This document shows positions 1 through 8,078 of a DNA stretch of 12,036 nt, piece after piece. Each line of letters begins with the position of its first letter. Position 1 is the stretch's first letter. This stretch comes from Candidatus Izemoplasma sp. (lineage in GTDB: Bacteria; Bacillota_I; Bacilli_A; Izemoplasmatales; Izemoplasmataceae): contig SKJA01000126.1 of assembly GCA_007116105.1 (NCBI GenBank), positions 1 to 12,036 on the forward strand. The letters are read 5' to 3'. The notes beneath the pieces are model-generated. The model saw only the letters and a program-made list of their open reading frames with translations, was not told the DNA's origin and did not search any database. Both the position numbers and the translations under genes were made by a program.

Positions 1-629
1 AGTGTCGTTTCAATCCATTTTAAACGCTTGACGGTGTTCTCACTGTAAGCGCCAAAGCGTGCAACGTCACCAGCGCCTTCATTGAAGGTCGCATAAGAGA
101 GATTACCGTGGGTCTCGTTTTTGACACAAATCAAAGGCATGGATGCGGAGATGATTCCTGTCATCGGTCCGACCGCTTGGTAGTGATGACATGGTACGTA
201 GTGAATGTCGCCTGAGGCTGCGAGGGTGTAGGCCTCTTCATCGTTTTTAGCTAAGCCCTCATACTTTAGCGCAGCATAGACGGCACCTTTCATTGGCTCA
301 CTCATGGCCGCAAACGTAATGGGTGGGCCCGCATGCAAGAGCGTCTGTTTATGAAGGCCAATGGCTTCGTGGGCGGGTTTTACATCCACCCATATGGGTT
401 GAGCACTGTTGAGTCGATGCACCGCTTCTTGATTGGCCTCGATCACGCGCTCATCGTGTTCTAACTCGACAATTTTGCGCATCAAGCTTTCATCCCCACC
501 GGCGATGGGTTGCCAGTCAACCTGAAGGTTGGGCGTCGCTTGATCTTCAAGCGCGTGATGAAAGAGCTCAATCCCAATGTTGGCGACTTTTAACGGTTTT
601 TGAAATAAGGTTTGAATCGATTTTTTCAT
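1..629 (-). CDS. DUF1116 protein, second divergent copy (AllG/YlbE-like), 3' end cut by window edge
   Basis: The first 209 residues are visible; the rest lies beyond position 1. ATG is at 629-627, 23 bases after the lactate-permease-family stop, with only a weak GGTG ribosome site. The translation aligns along its whole visible length, essentially without gaps, with the complete DUF1116 protein at 2284-3699. Shared motifs are HAGPP (99-103), AVGPMTG (152-158), the FNEG...RFGA block (182-194) and RLKW.ET at the visible end. By eye somewhat under half of the residues match, so this is an old duplication or separate acquisition. Positions that look canonical in the other copy differ here: FNEGLGKV becomes FNEGAGDV, and the segment before AVGPMTG carries CHHYQ. 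DUF1116 includes E. coli AllG, a subunit of the oxamic transcarbamylase. It may be an alternative subunit with other specificity or a partner of the first copy; the sequence cannot say which. The family assignment is secure, the role is open. Confidence 0.9.
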   Translation of the reverse strand, partial: MKKSIQTLFQKPLKVANIGIELFHHALEDQATPNLQVDWQPIAGGDESLMRKIVELEHDERVIEANQEAVHRLNSAQPIWVDVKPAHEAIGLHKQTLLHAGPPITFAAMSEPMKGAVYAALKYEGLAKNDEEAYTLAASGDIHYVPCHHYQAVGPMTGIISASMPLICVKNETHGNLSYATFNEGAGDVARFGAYSENTVKRLKWIETT

Positions 630-652
630 CGAATCACCACACTTTCTTTAAG

Positions 653-2263
653 TTAGACCAGAAGGGTTCCCAGTAAGATGACGCCAACGATGATGGCTGC
701 GCCAATCGCAATGGGCAAAATTTTCTTTAAAATTTGACCCTCTTGTCCTAAGATTCCCGTGGTCGTGGTGCCTAAGATTATGTTCCCGGGACTGAGGGTG
801 TTTCCGATGGCACCACCGGCGGTTTGTGCCCCTAAGATGGGGGCAACCTCAACACTTAAAATGTTGGCCGTGGTCAGTTGGAACTCACCAAACAAAATGT
901 TTGAAGCCATGTTTGAGCTGGTCATGAACGAGCCTAACAAGCCCACCATCGGCGCAAACATCACGTAACTGGTGCCCATGGTAGACGCAATGCCCTCAGC
1001 AAGCACGAGTGTTTGTCCTGTTCCACCCATGATGCGACTCATCACGATAAAGCCGACCACCGCAATCGAGGAGGGGATGGTTTTTTGCCAGGAACGTCGC
1101 CAAATCAATTTATAACTTTGTTCACTGACCCAAGCATGACGGCGATAAAAGACCCAACCGATGATTGACGATAGGATGAGAAACAAGCCCGCATGCGTAA
1201 GCAAAGCAATCGGTGAAAAACTCGCGACTGCAGGGTTCACGTAGCCATAACTGGTGGCGGTTTCAGGAAAGCTAAAGCCGATGCGAAACTGTCCTAGAAA
1301 ACGACGAATCGGTTGAATGAGTAACACAAACAAGGTGATGAACGTGAGCACATAGTAAGGCGTAAAGGCTTGATGCACGCTCATGTCTTCAGGCACGAGT
1401 TCTTCCGCCTGATCGGTGGTCTCACGGTTCATGATGGGACTGGCGTCTAATTGCCAGGTTTTGGCATAACGTTTTGTTTTACTGATGAGGAAAATGGCGC
1501 CTAACGCCAAAGACGCAGGAATGAACGCAGCCAAGGTTTGATTGACTTGCGTTAAAAGCAATTGACCGCCGCCTTGAATCAAGGAGATGATTAAGATCGC
1601 GGGTAAGCCTTGCTTGACGCCTTCTTTCTTACCGTACAGCCAAGCGATGGCTAAGCCGGTGAGAAGGTTAAAAATCCAAATAAAGATGGCGGCCCACAGC
1701 GCCGTTTGTAACAGCACCTCAGGGGTGCTTTCAAGCCCTGTTTGTAACACGAGCGCATCCCACGCGACCGCCAAGGTGCCAAAGGTGTTTGCCCACGCAT
1801 GGCCAATCAAAGGGATGATGACCGCATACAGTGGTTTAACACCAAGCCCTAACAACAAAGGTGCGCCAACCGCCACAGGCACACCGAAGCCGGTGATGCC
1901 TTGAAGAAAACTGGTGAAGACCCAACCAATCGCAATCACTTGAATGAGTTCGTTGGGTGTGACACGTTTTAGGCCGTTTCTAAAGACCGTAAAGGCTTTG
2001 GCTTCACTCACCACTTCATACAGTAAAATGGCGGGCCATACCACCAATAAAACGGCGAAGGCGCTCCAAAAGCCTTTGAGAATTTCAAAGCTTAACAGGG
2101 TGACGTTGGCACGGTAAAAGATGACGGCGTTGACAAACGCAATCAACAAACCAAGGGGGGCTGCTTTGTTGGCTCCCCATTGACGGACCGCCATCAAATA
2201 GAGCAAGACGACAATCGGTAAGAGGGCAATCAACCACATGCCAAGAGTGATAGGAATAGTCAT
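653..2263 (-). CDS. LctP-family (L-lactate/glycolate permease type) transporter
   Basis: This 536-residue protein has about a dozen or more hydrophobic segments and lacks a cleavable signal. It shows hallmarks of the lactate permease family: WGANKAAPLG near residues 29-38, the FLQGITGFGVPVAVG loop around 119-133, IGHAWANTFGTLA at 153-165, a SFMTSSNMASN segment at 446-454, and QTAGGAIGNTLSPGNI at 480-495. Length fits the family. Characterised members exchange L-lactate, D-lactate or glycolate with protons at the cytoplasmic membrane. The gene sits between two DUF1116 genes, 20 bases after the first and 23 before the second, so it belongs to the operon. Oxamate is an isosteric analogue of pyruvate and lactate, so a permease of this family beside transcarbamylase-type genes suggests it may carry oxamate or a related 2-oxo/2-hydroxy acid, as importer or product exporter. 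That substrate is inference. The ATG at 2263 is preceded only by a weak GTGAG-like ribosome site, which suggests translational coupling to the gene before it. Confidence 0.93.
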   Translation of the reverse strand: MTIPITLGMWLIALLPIVVLLYLMAVRQWGANKAAPLGLLIAFVNAVIFYRANVTLLSFEILKGFWSAFAVLLVVWPAILLYEVVSEAKAFTVFRNGLKRVTPNELIQVIAIGWVFTSFLQGITGFGVPVAVGAPLLLGLGVKPLYAVIIPLIGHAWANTFGTLAVAWDALVLQTGLESTPEVLLQTALWAAIFIWIFNLLTGLAIAWLYGKKEGVKQGLPAILIISLIQGGGQLLLTQVNQTLAAFIPASLALGAIFLISKTKRYAKTWQLDASPIMNRETTDQAEELVPEDMSVHQAFTPYYVLTFITLFVLLIQPIRRFLGQFRIGFSFPETATSYGYVNPAVASFSPIALLTHAGLFLILSSIIGWVFYRRHAWVSEQSYKLIWRRSWQKTIPSSIAVVGFIVMSRIMGGTGQTLVLAEGIASTMGTSYVMFAPMVGLLGSFMTSSNMASNILFGEFQLTTANILSVEVAPILGAQTAGGAIGNTLSPGNIILGTTTTGILGQEGQILKKILPIAIGAAIIVGVILLGTLLV

Positions 2264-2283
2264 ACTGACTCACAACTTTCTGC

Positions 2284-3699
2284 TTAAAGTTTTAAGTGGT
2301 GGAACATGGCTTCGACGGCTTGTGAGAAACATTCATACGGTGCTTTAACAATGCCTGCTCCTACCTGACCAATGCCAGGTTCTTTGTGTGCCATGCCTGT
2401 GTTGATCACCGGTAAGATGCCGGTTTCAATGACTTTGCGCACGTCGATGGCGGTGGCGGTTCCAGTGAAATCCATGGTCGGAATGATTAAGCTGGGGGAT
2501 AAGCCCACCGTAATGAGCTGCATATCAAGAGAATATTGAATGGCTTCTTCCACGCTTGATGCGCCCACAAAGCGGACAACCGCAGGGGAGGCACCCATGG
2601 AGAAGCCACCGACGCCGACCGTTTCGACAATCGTACTATCGCCAATGTCAGGGTTTGCATCTTCGGCGGTGTACCCAGGGAAGTACAACCCTTCGGGTTG
2701 ATTGACTGGGGCTTCAAACCATTGTTCACCTAAGGCCGAGATTTTGATGCCAAAGTTGGTGCCGTTACGACTCATGGCTGTGACCACAGTCGAAAAGGGA
2801 ATGTCTTTGACGGGGTCCATCATCGCTTTGCTTGCGGCCATGGCGATGTTTAAGAAGAACTGGTCGTTGCCGGTTAGAAATTGCACAATTTTAGGAAGTT
2901 CTGCGTTGTGTTGCTGGGTTGTGATGAGGTGAGGAAGTAGTTCACGCACAATTAGACTGGTCGCACCTGTGTTGCGCTGATGCATTTCATCGCCCATCGC
3001 AAGGGCTTTGGCCATGATGACTTTTAAAGCCAAGGGACCACTGGCTTCCAGCGTGGTTTTGAGCGCTGGGGCAAAGACGGTTTCTAACCACTTCAAGCGG
3101 TCAATCACTTCAGGTCCATTGGCACCAAAACGCATCACTTTACCTAAGCCTTCATTAAAGGTGCAATAGGCCACATTGTCGAAGCGACGATTGATGACTT
3201 TCCAAAGAGGCATCGAATAGGTGATCATGCCTGTCATGGGACCCACGGCGCCTAAGGCGTGATTGCTTTGAAACTCAACGCCCCCGGATTCAACAAGGGT
3301 TTGTGCGTCTTCCAGTGTGGGGGCTAACCCTTCATACACCACCGCGCCTAAGATGGCTCCCTTTAATGGGCCGCACATGGCGTCCCATGGCAAAGGTGGG
3401 CCTGCGTGTCCGATGGTGTTTTTCTTCATCTGTGGCAACACATCTTTCGCGTAGACCACATCGACTAATAAGGGTTCGCCTTGGTTGATGCGATCAAAAG
3501 CTTCTTGGTTTGCCTGCTCAATCCGCTCATCGGTGAGTTTTGCGAGCATGCTGGCTAAGACGACGTTGCCATTCGCAGGCGGACGCCAATCGATGTGAAT
3601 GGTGGGCACTTGTTGTTCTCTTAACGTGGCTTCGAAGGTCTCAATCCCAAGATTCGTGACTTTCAAAGAGCGTTGAAACAAATCGTTGGCTTTATTCAT
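2284..3699 (-). CDS. DUF1116 protein, canonical copy (AllG/YlbE-like transcarbamylase subunit)
   Basis: Complete protein of 471 residues, the normal size for DUF1116 proteins such as E. coli AllG (formerly YlbE). Recognisable conserved blocks are HAGPP (98-102), AVGPMTG (151-157), TFNEGLGKVMRFGA (180-193), GDEMHQRNTGATSL (236-249), RNGTNFGI (311-318), the glycine-rich GDSTIVETVGVGGFSMGASPA region (353-373) and HKEPGIGQVGAGI (438-450). It has no signal peptide or membrane segment, so it should be cytosolic. In E. coli the AllF-AllG-AllH trio is reported to be the oxamic transcarbamylase, making oxamate and carbamoyl phosphate from oxalurate and phosphate. The start codon lies two bases after the FdrA stop, with a GAGG ribosome site inside the end of that gene, so the two are probably translationally coupled and made in similar amounts. 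The partner relationship to FdrA is strong. The exact substrate is not shown by the sequence. Confidence 0.95.
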   Translation of the reverse strand: MNKANDLFQRSLKVTNLGIETFEATLREQQVPTIHIDWRPPANGNVVLASMLAKLTDERIEQANQEAFDRINQGEPLLVDVVYAKDVLPQMKKNTIGHAGPPLPWDAMCGPLKGAILGAVVYEGLAPTLEDAQTLVESGGVEFQSNHALGAVGPMTGMITYSMPLWKVINRRFDNVAYCTFNEGLGKVMRFGANGPEVIDRLKWLETVFAPALKTTLEASGPLALKVIMAKALAMGDEMHQRNTGATSLIVRELLPHLITTQQHNAELPKIVQFLTGNDQFFLNIAMAASKAMMDPVKDIPFSTVVTAMSRNGTNFGIKISALGEQWFEAPVNQPEGLYFPGYTAEDANPDIGDSTIVETVGVGGFSMGASPAVVRFVGASSVEEAIQYSLDMQLITVGLSPSLIIPTMDFTGTATAIDVRKVIETGILPVINTGMAHKEPGIGQVGAGIVKAPYECFSQAVEAMFHHLKL

Positions 3700-3701
3700 T
3701 C

Positions 3702-5243
3702 TTAAACGCCTCGCTTTTTTAAGACATTTAAGGCAAACGTCGCAGCTTGCGCGTTGGTTGGTAACACGATCACGCCTGCGTTCGTTAAGTCAGTTTCTGT
3801 TTTTTGAAGCCCTTGGGGATCGCCTTGTGTTCCCGTGACAGAGGCCACAAAAACAATGTCCTGACGCACAGACGATGCCTCTTTGACCGCTTTAACGATC
3901 GATGCGGCTGGGTTTTCATGTGAACCATACCCTAACACACAATCGAGCAACACGACACTGGTTTGTGGATCGAGTGCTTCTTTGATGATGCGTTTGGCAC
4001 GGCCCTCAGGGTCGATCATAGGGTGGGGTTTTCCATTGGTAAAATAGTCTTCTCCCATGTCCAACACGGTATGTTCTTTGCTGGTTTCTGGGTCTTCAAT
4101 CGCATAGGTGGGGTCGAGTGAAATGTTTGAGTACACCGAACCCAGACTGTCTTTTAAAATCAACAGACTCTCATACGCTAACGTGCCCCCGGTGTAAAGC
4201 GCCCGGATGTACTGACCTTGTGTGGCTGGCACGGCTTCGAGTAAACGTTGGGTGTTTTGAGCCAGGGGACTGTCACTCAGGCCTTCATAGGCTTGTTTTT
4301 GTGAGACTTTCACCAGTGCATGCGCTGCTTCTTCAAGCGTGGCGACACCTAAAATGTTGGTGCCTTCAAAGACGCTTAAATCGCCTCCTAAAAAGCATGC
4401 GACGATGGGTTTTTGAATGGTGCTTGCTTTTTCCACGATGGCGTTCATGACGGAGGGTGAGGGTGGTTTTGAAACCAGTCCAATGACCTCGGTTTGATCG
4501 TCATGCGCAAGCGCATCGAGGGTTAGTAACATCATTTTTCCACCGACCGCGGCTTTTAAATCACGACCCCCGGTGCCTAAGGCTTGGGAGATGCCCCCGC
4601 CTAGTTTGTCAATGATGACGGTGACTTCTTGTAAGCCCGTACCACTCGCAGCGCTTAGCCCGATGTTTCCGCGACGGACCACGTTCGCAAAGCCTAAAGC
4701 AACCCCGTTGATGATGGCAGTGCCACAATCAGGTCCCATCATGAGAAGTCCTTTTTCCACCGCTAAGGTTTTGAGTTCTACTTCTTCTTCTACACTGATG
4801 TTATCGCTAAACAACATGACGTGAATGTCTTTGTTTAAACACCGTAAGGCTTCGTTTTTGGCGTAGCGCCCTGGTAATGAAATGACCGACAAGTTTAAAT
4901 CCGGTATTTCTTTGACCGCCGCGTCGAGATGTTTGACCCGTTTGTTTCCGCCTTTAGAGGAAGGGTCTTTTTTCTGATCAAACTGTGCTTCTAAGACTGC
5001 GATGGCTTGATCGATGATGGTTCGATCATCCGCGACCACCCCAATCACTAGGTCGTTCGCACTGATGTCTTTAAGCTGGCTTTCGGCGAGCACACCAGAC
5101 GAGACCATGAGTGATTTGTTGTGATCGGTTCCCATCATCACAGCCGCTTGTTTGACGCCTTCGACGTCGTTGAGTTTGCTTGAAAATAACATCAATGTGA
5201 CGGAATCAAAATAGCTGTTCTTTTTGATTACATTATGAACCAT
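3702..5243 (-). CDS. fdrA: FdrA family protein (AllF-like, succinyl-CoA synthetase alpha-related)
   Basis: This 513-residue cytosolic protein is typical of FdrA in length and layout. The first half resembles the CoA-binding and ligase fold of succinyl-CoA synthetase alpha: GPDCGTAIINGVALGFAN at 170-187, GTGLQEV at 201-207, GTGGRDL at 223-229. The second half carries FdrA signatures: LYTGGTLAYESL (349-360), DMGEDYFTNGKPHPMIDP (395-412) and LGYGSHENPA (438-447). I do not find the GHAGA phosphohistidine motif of true succinyl-CoA synthetase where it would be expected (about 285-300), so it is probably not a nucleotide-forming acyl-CoA ligase. E. coli FdrA (AllF) is a subunit of oxamic transcarbamylase. 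The ATG at 5243 is fixed by a perfect AGGAGG at 5257-5252 with eight bases between, and by the family-like start (MVHNVIKKNSYFDSV). Its first 11 bases overlap the DUF2877 gene. The neighbouring DUF2877 and DUF1116 genes complete the trio. Confidence 0.96.
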   Translation of the reverse strand: MVHNVIKKNSYFDSVTLMLFSSKLNDVEGVKQAAVMMGTDHNKSLMVSSGVLAESQLKDISANDLVIGVVADDRTIIDQAIAVLEAQFDQKKDPSSKGGNKRVKHLDAAVKEIPDLNLSVISLPGRYAKNEALRCLNKDIHVMLFSDNISVEEEVELKTLAVEKGLLMMGPDCGTAIINGVALGFANVVRRGNIGLSAASGTGLQEVTVIIDKLGGGISQALGTGGRDLKAAVGGKMMLLTLDALAHDDQTEVIGLVSKPPSPSVMNAIVEKASTIQKPIVACFLGGDLSVFEGTNILGVATLEEAAHALVKVSQKQAYEGLSDSPLAQNTQRLLEAVPATQGQYIRALYTGGTLAYESLLILKDSLGSVYSNISLDPTYAIEDPETSKEHTVLDMGEDYFTNGKPHPMIDPEGRAKRIIKEALDPQTSVVLLDCVLGYGSHENPAASIVKAVKEASSVRQDIVFVASVTGTQGDPQGLQKTETDLTNAGVIVLPTNAQAATFALNVLKKRGV

Positions 5244-6063
5244 ATAGGTTGCCTCCTGTCGATATCGCTAGAGCTAAACCACGGAGTAAGTCTGTTCCTG
5301 AGGTGTGCCCTAGTGAGTGTATTTGATGGATGATGGCTTCGATGGATTGGTCTTTCATGAGGTGATCATAGAGTGTTAAAATCGGTTCAATGAACCAGCC
5401 ATCGAGGGCCATGTGAAGAAAATGCTGTGAAAGCCATACGGTGACGTTGGGTTGAGCGAGAAGTTCTGTGAGATGATGCTTCACGTCTGTCAAAAGCTCG
5501 TCTTGTTGAGTGTAGTAAAGCCCTGCCAAAAAGCCAACTAGGGCGTCGTCTCCTGCGGGGGTGAGGCCTGAGCCAAACCCCATCAGAGACGATAACGCAT
5601 CACGTAAAGAAGCTGCTTCAGACGCATGGTGCTGCAAGTGGTTTAAACGTTGTTCAAACCACTGCGCTTCGAGGGTATTTGAAGGAGGATTTGAAGCGAA
5701 CACAGTGTCTAATTGCGTCTGAAGACACTTCAACGATGACGATGAGAGTGGGCTGTGGACGTGCAGTTGATGCGAGGTCTGTTCGGTTAAATCAAAGGGA
5801 TAACACACGTCCTGTAAGACGATGCCTCTAGAAGTCATGACGAGTGTTTCGATGTCGTGAAAGAACGGTGCGAGTTCGGTTTCAGAAAGGTTGAGTAAGA
5901 TACTCATGGGTGAGGGCACTCGGCTACGATCATGAAAGGTTAACAGCGTGCCTTGATGCTCAAAGTTGACACTGTGGGCATAAACACTTTGACGTTTGAA
6001 ACGCCGCGGTGCTTGATGGTGTTGTGTCCAATACGCTGAGACCGATTGAAGCATGGCCTTCAC
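5233..6063 (-). CDS. DUF2877 protein (AllH/YlbF-like transcarbamylase subunit)
   Basis: This 276-residue soluble protein is recognised by GFGSGLTPAGDDALVGFLAG (162-181), the signature of DUF2877 proteins such as E. coli AllH (formerly YlbF), and by GHTSGTDLLRG near the C-terminus (252-262). The N-terminal 130 residues are poorly conserved, as is usual for the family. With FdrA and DUF1116 it makes the three-part set reported in E. coli to be oxamic transcarbamylase. The order here is H-F-G, whereas E. coli has F-G-H. The start is uncertain: GTG at 6063 has a GAAAGG ribosome site only three bases away, while ATG at 6054 (nine bases further in) has the same site twelve bases away. I keep the GTG. 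The gene follows the TRAP permease by ten bases and overlaps fdrA by 11 bases, with the fdrA ribosome site lying inside its last codons, which favours coupled translation. It is rich in His and Gln compared with its neighbours. Confidence 0.92.
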   Translation of the reverse strand: MKAMLQSVSAYWTQHHQAPRRFKRQSVYAHSVNFEHQGTLLTFHDRSRVPSPMSILLNLSETELAPFFHDIETLVMTSRGIVLQDVCYPFDLTEQTSHQLHVHSPLSSSSLKCLQTQLDTVFASNPPSNTLEAQWFEQRLNHLQHHASEAASLRDALSSLMGFGSGLTPAGDDALVGFLAGLYYTQQDELLTDVKHHLTELLAQPNVTVWLSQHFLHMALDGWFIEPILTLYDHLMKDQSIEAIIHQIHSLGHTSGTDLLRGLALAISTGGNLYGS

Positions 6064-6073
6064 ACACCTTTCT

Positions 6074-8017
6074 TTAAGCGCTTTGTACGTTCAGCGCGCG
6101 TTTCGATTTGACTTTTTCACGTTGTTTTTGCCAGATGATGATGAACACCAGCATCCCAGCGCCAATGAAGTCGGTCCATACTGGGGTTAACACTAAGGTG
6201 AGGGATGCCAGACCTAAGAGCACATTGTCATACCATTCGTTTTTCACAAACAGATAGCCCTGCATCACAGAAGAGAAGGCTAAGACCCCGACAAGGGTGG
6301 TTAAAAAGGCCCAGAAAATATTAAACGGGGTGCCCATCCAAAGGAGCGAAGGGATAAACACGAACATGATCGGAATGTAGTAGATGGCTAAACCCATCCG
6401 TAATGAGTACCAGCCTGTTTTCCAAACGTCGGCCTTGGCAATCGAGGCCGCCACATAACTGGAAAGGGCTACCGGTGGGGTAATGACGGAAAGTTGAGAC
6501 GTCCAGAAGACGAAAAAGTGAGCGGTAATTAAAGGAATACCTAAATCAACTAACGCTGGCGCCGTCATCGTGACTAAGATTAAGTAAGCACTGGTGACGT
6601 TCATCCCCATGCCAAGCACAAAGCTTGCGGCCATGACGAGAATCAAGGCGATGGGTAAACTCCCACCAGAGATGTCAACAATGATGCTGCTCACACGCAA
6701 GCCAAGACCCGGTAACGCAATCGCCGCAATCAAGATGCCCACGGTGCCGGCGGTGGTGGCCATGGAAAGTGAGTTGCGTCCACCACTGGCTAACGCATCA
6801 AACAAACGTTTGGGCGTCATCCGGGTGTCTTTTTTAAACCATGAAATGACAAACGACGCTACAATGGACCAAAAACCAGCGAGGGCCGGTGAAAAGCCAC
6901 GAGCCATGACGACGATGATGATGGTGATGGGCACAAAATAGTACCAGCCTTTGGCTAACACACCGCGTAGTGGCGGAAGTTCTGTTTTAGGAATCCCTCT
7001 TAACCCATAGCGACGGGCTTCTAAGTACACCATGAACACCATGCTTAAGAAAAAGAGGAGTGCGGGGATTAAGGCAGCACGGGCAACTTCAAGATAAGGA
7101 ATCCCAATGAACGCTGCCATTAAGAACGCTGCTGCACCCATGATTGGAGGCATAAACTGACCGCCGATGGAGACCACTGCTTCCACGGCTGCGGCCACAT
7201 GGCGACGGTACCCTCGGTTGATCATCATCGGAATCGTGATCGATCCGGTGATCGCCGTGTTGGCCGTTGAAGATCCAATAACCGACCCGATCATCCAACT
7301 TGAGACAACCGCAGACTGAGCCGCACCGCCGGTGAAACGACCCACGGCAGCTCGGGCAAGGTCAATAAAGAATGTCCCTGCGCCAGATGCGGATAAGAAC
7401 GCTCCAAAAATGATGAACAGGAAGATGAAGGTTGAGAAGGTAAAGACGACGGGACCAAAAATCCCTTCCGTCGAGGTGTACATCACACTTATGATACGGT
7501 TGATGCTGTACCCACGGTGAAAGAGTGGTCCAGGCATATAATTCCCAAAATGAGCATACAATAAGAACACGACCGCAATGATGACTAAGGGTAGTCCTAC
7601 GGTACGTCTTGAAGCTTCTAACACTAAGCCGATTGCTAAGGCACCCAAGGATAACTGTAAGGTGCTCAATGGAATCCCAGCACTCAGTGTGAACTGTTCA
7701 AAGAAGAAAATAAAGTACCCAATCACCACCATCGATAACGCAATTAAGACGCCATCGACAATGTTGTACGCAAGGTTATCACGGTCTTCTTTTTTACGAC
7801 GAGGGTTGGATAAAAAGGTCAGTAACAGCGCAAAGAAAATGTAAAGTCCTCGCGCATATTGGACCTCCCAAACCCCAAAGGCGGCTTGGAATAAGAACAC
7901 ACCAGAAAAGAGTGCTGCGATGACTTTGATCACCGTGTTTCTAAGGGACGGTGTGCTTTCTGGTTCTTCTTGAAGCTCTTCGAGTGCTTCTGGTTTAATC
8001 GCACGTTTTTTTAACAT
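6074..8017 (-). CDS. TRAP transporter fused permease (4TM/12TM)
   Basis: This 647-residue integral membrane protein joins the small (DctQ-like) and large (DctM-like) TRAP permease subunits in one chain, as is normal for TAXI-type TRAP systems. A charged cytoplasmic N-terminus (1-24) is followed by hydrophobic segments throughout. Family hallmarks are the PLVIIAVVFLLYAHFGNYMPG region (143-163), SVIGSSTANTAITGSITIPMM (245-265) and GGQFMPPIMGAAAFLM (285-300). An extra hydrophobic C-terminal stretch (about 560-630) ends in a basic tail, seen in many fused TRAP permeases. The protein should drive substrate uptake with an ion gradient, using the binding protein encoded immediately upstream. The ATG at 8017 has a perfect AGGAGG at 8030-8025 seven bases away. 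A 61-base gap with a small hairpin separates it from the binding protein gene, and ten bases separate it from the DUF2877 gene. The substrate is not readable from the sequence; operon context points to a small carboxylate linked to the FdrA-type enzyme. Confidence 0.96.
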   Translation of the reverse strand: MLKKRAIKPEALEELQEEPESTPSLRNTVIKVIAALFSGVFLFQAAFGVWEVQYARGLYIFFALLLTFLSNPRRKKEDRDNLAYNIVDGVLIALSMVVIGYFIFFFEQFTLSAGIPLSTLQLSLGALAIGLVLEASRRTVGLPLVIIAVVFLLYAHFGNYMPGPLFHRGYSINRIISVMYTSTEGIFGPVVFTFSTFIFLFIIFGAFLSASGAGTFFIDLARAAVGRFTGGAAQSAVVSSWMIGSVIGSSTANTAITGSITIPMMINRGYRRHVAAAVEAVVSIGGQFMPPIMGAAAFLMAAFIGIPYLEVARAALIPALLFFLSMVFMVYLEARRYGLRGIPKTELPPLRGVLAKGWYYFVPITIIIVVMARGFSPALAGFWSIVASFVISWFKKDTRMTPKRLFDALASGGRNSLSMATTAGTVGILIAAIALPGLGLRVSSIIVDISGGSLPIALILVMAASFVLGMGMNVTSAYLILVTMTAPALVDLGIPLITAHFFVFWTSQLSVITPPVALSSYVAASIAKADVWKTGWYSLRMGLAIYYIPIMFVFIPSLLWMGTPFNIFWAFLTTLVGVLAFSSVMQGYLFVKNEWYDNVLLGLASLTLVLTPVWTDFIGAGMLVFIIIWQKQREKVKSKRALNVQSA

Positions 8018-8057
8018 GTTGTTTCCTCCTAATAAGATGAACCTCTTTCACAAAGAA

Positions 8058-8071
8058 GAGCCTTACGGCTC
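8058..8071 (-). other. Small intercistronic hairpin between binding protein and permease genes
   Basis: On the minus strand GAGCC, loop GTAA, GGCTC forms a 5-bp GC-rich stem with a tetraloop a few bases after the stop codon of the binding-protein gene. It is followed by TTCTTTG, not a clean T run, so it looks more like a leaky attenuator or a 3' stabiliser than a full terminator. Binding-protein transcripts are often more abundant than their permease transcripts, and such a hairpin would fit that. Its effect is inferred. Confidence 0.45.
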
Positions 8072-8078
8072 AACCTTG

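Noticed and set aside
1587..1904. Open frame of 105 codons on the plus strand
   Set aside because: It is antisense to the LctP-family permease, whose motifs GITGFGVPVAVG and GHAWANTFGTLA lie in this stretch.
2085..2273. 62-codon minus-strand frame near the start of the permease gene
   Set aside because: It overlaps the permease reading frame out of frame and has no family-like content.
4118..4450. Open frame of 110 codons on the plus strand
   Set aside because: It lies fully inside fdrA on the opposite strand, its product has no recognisable features and a composition unlike a real protein, and no ribosome site precedes it.
6594..6941. Open frame of 115 codons on the plus strand
   Set aside because: It is antisense to the conserved TRAP permease; its Met/Thr/Pro-rich product mirrors the complement of hydrophobic membrane codons.
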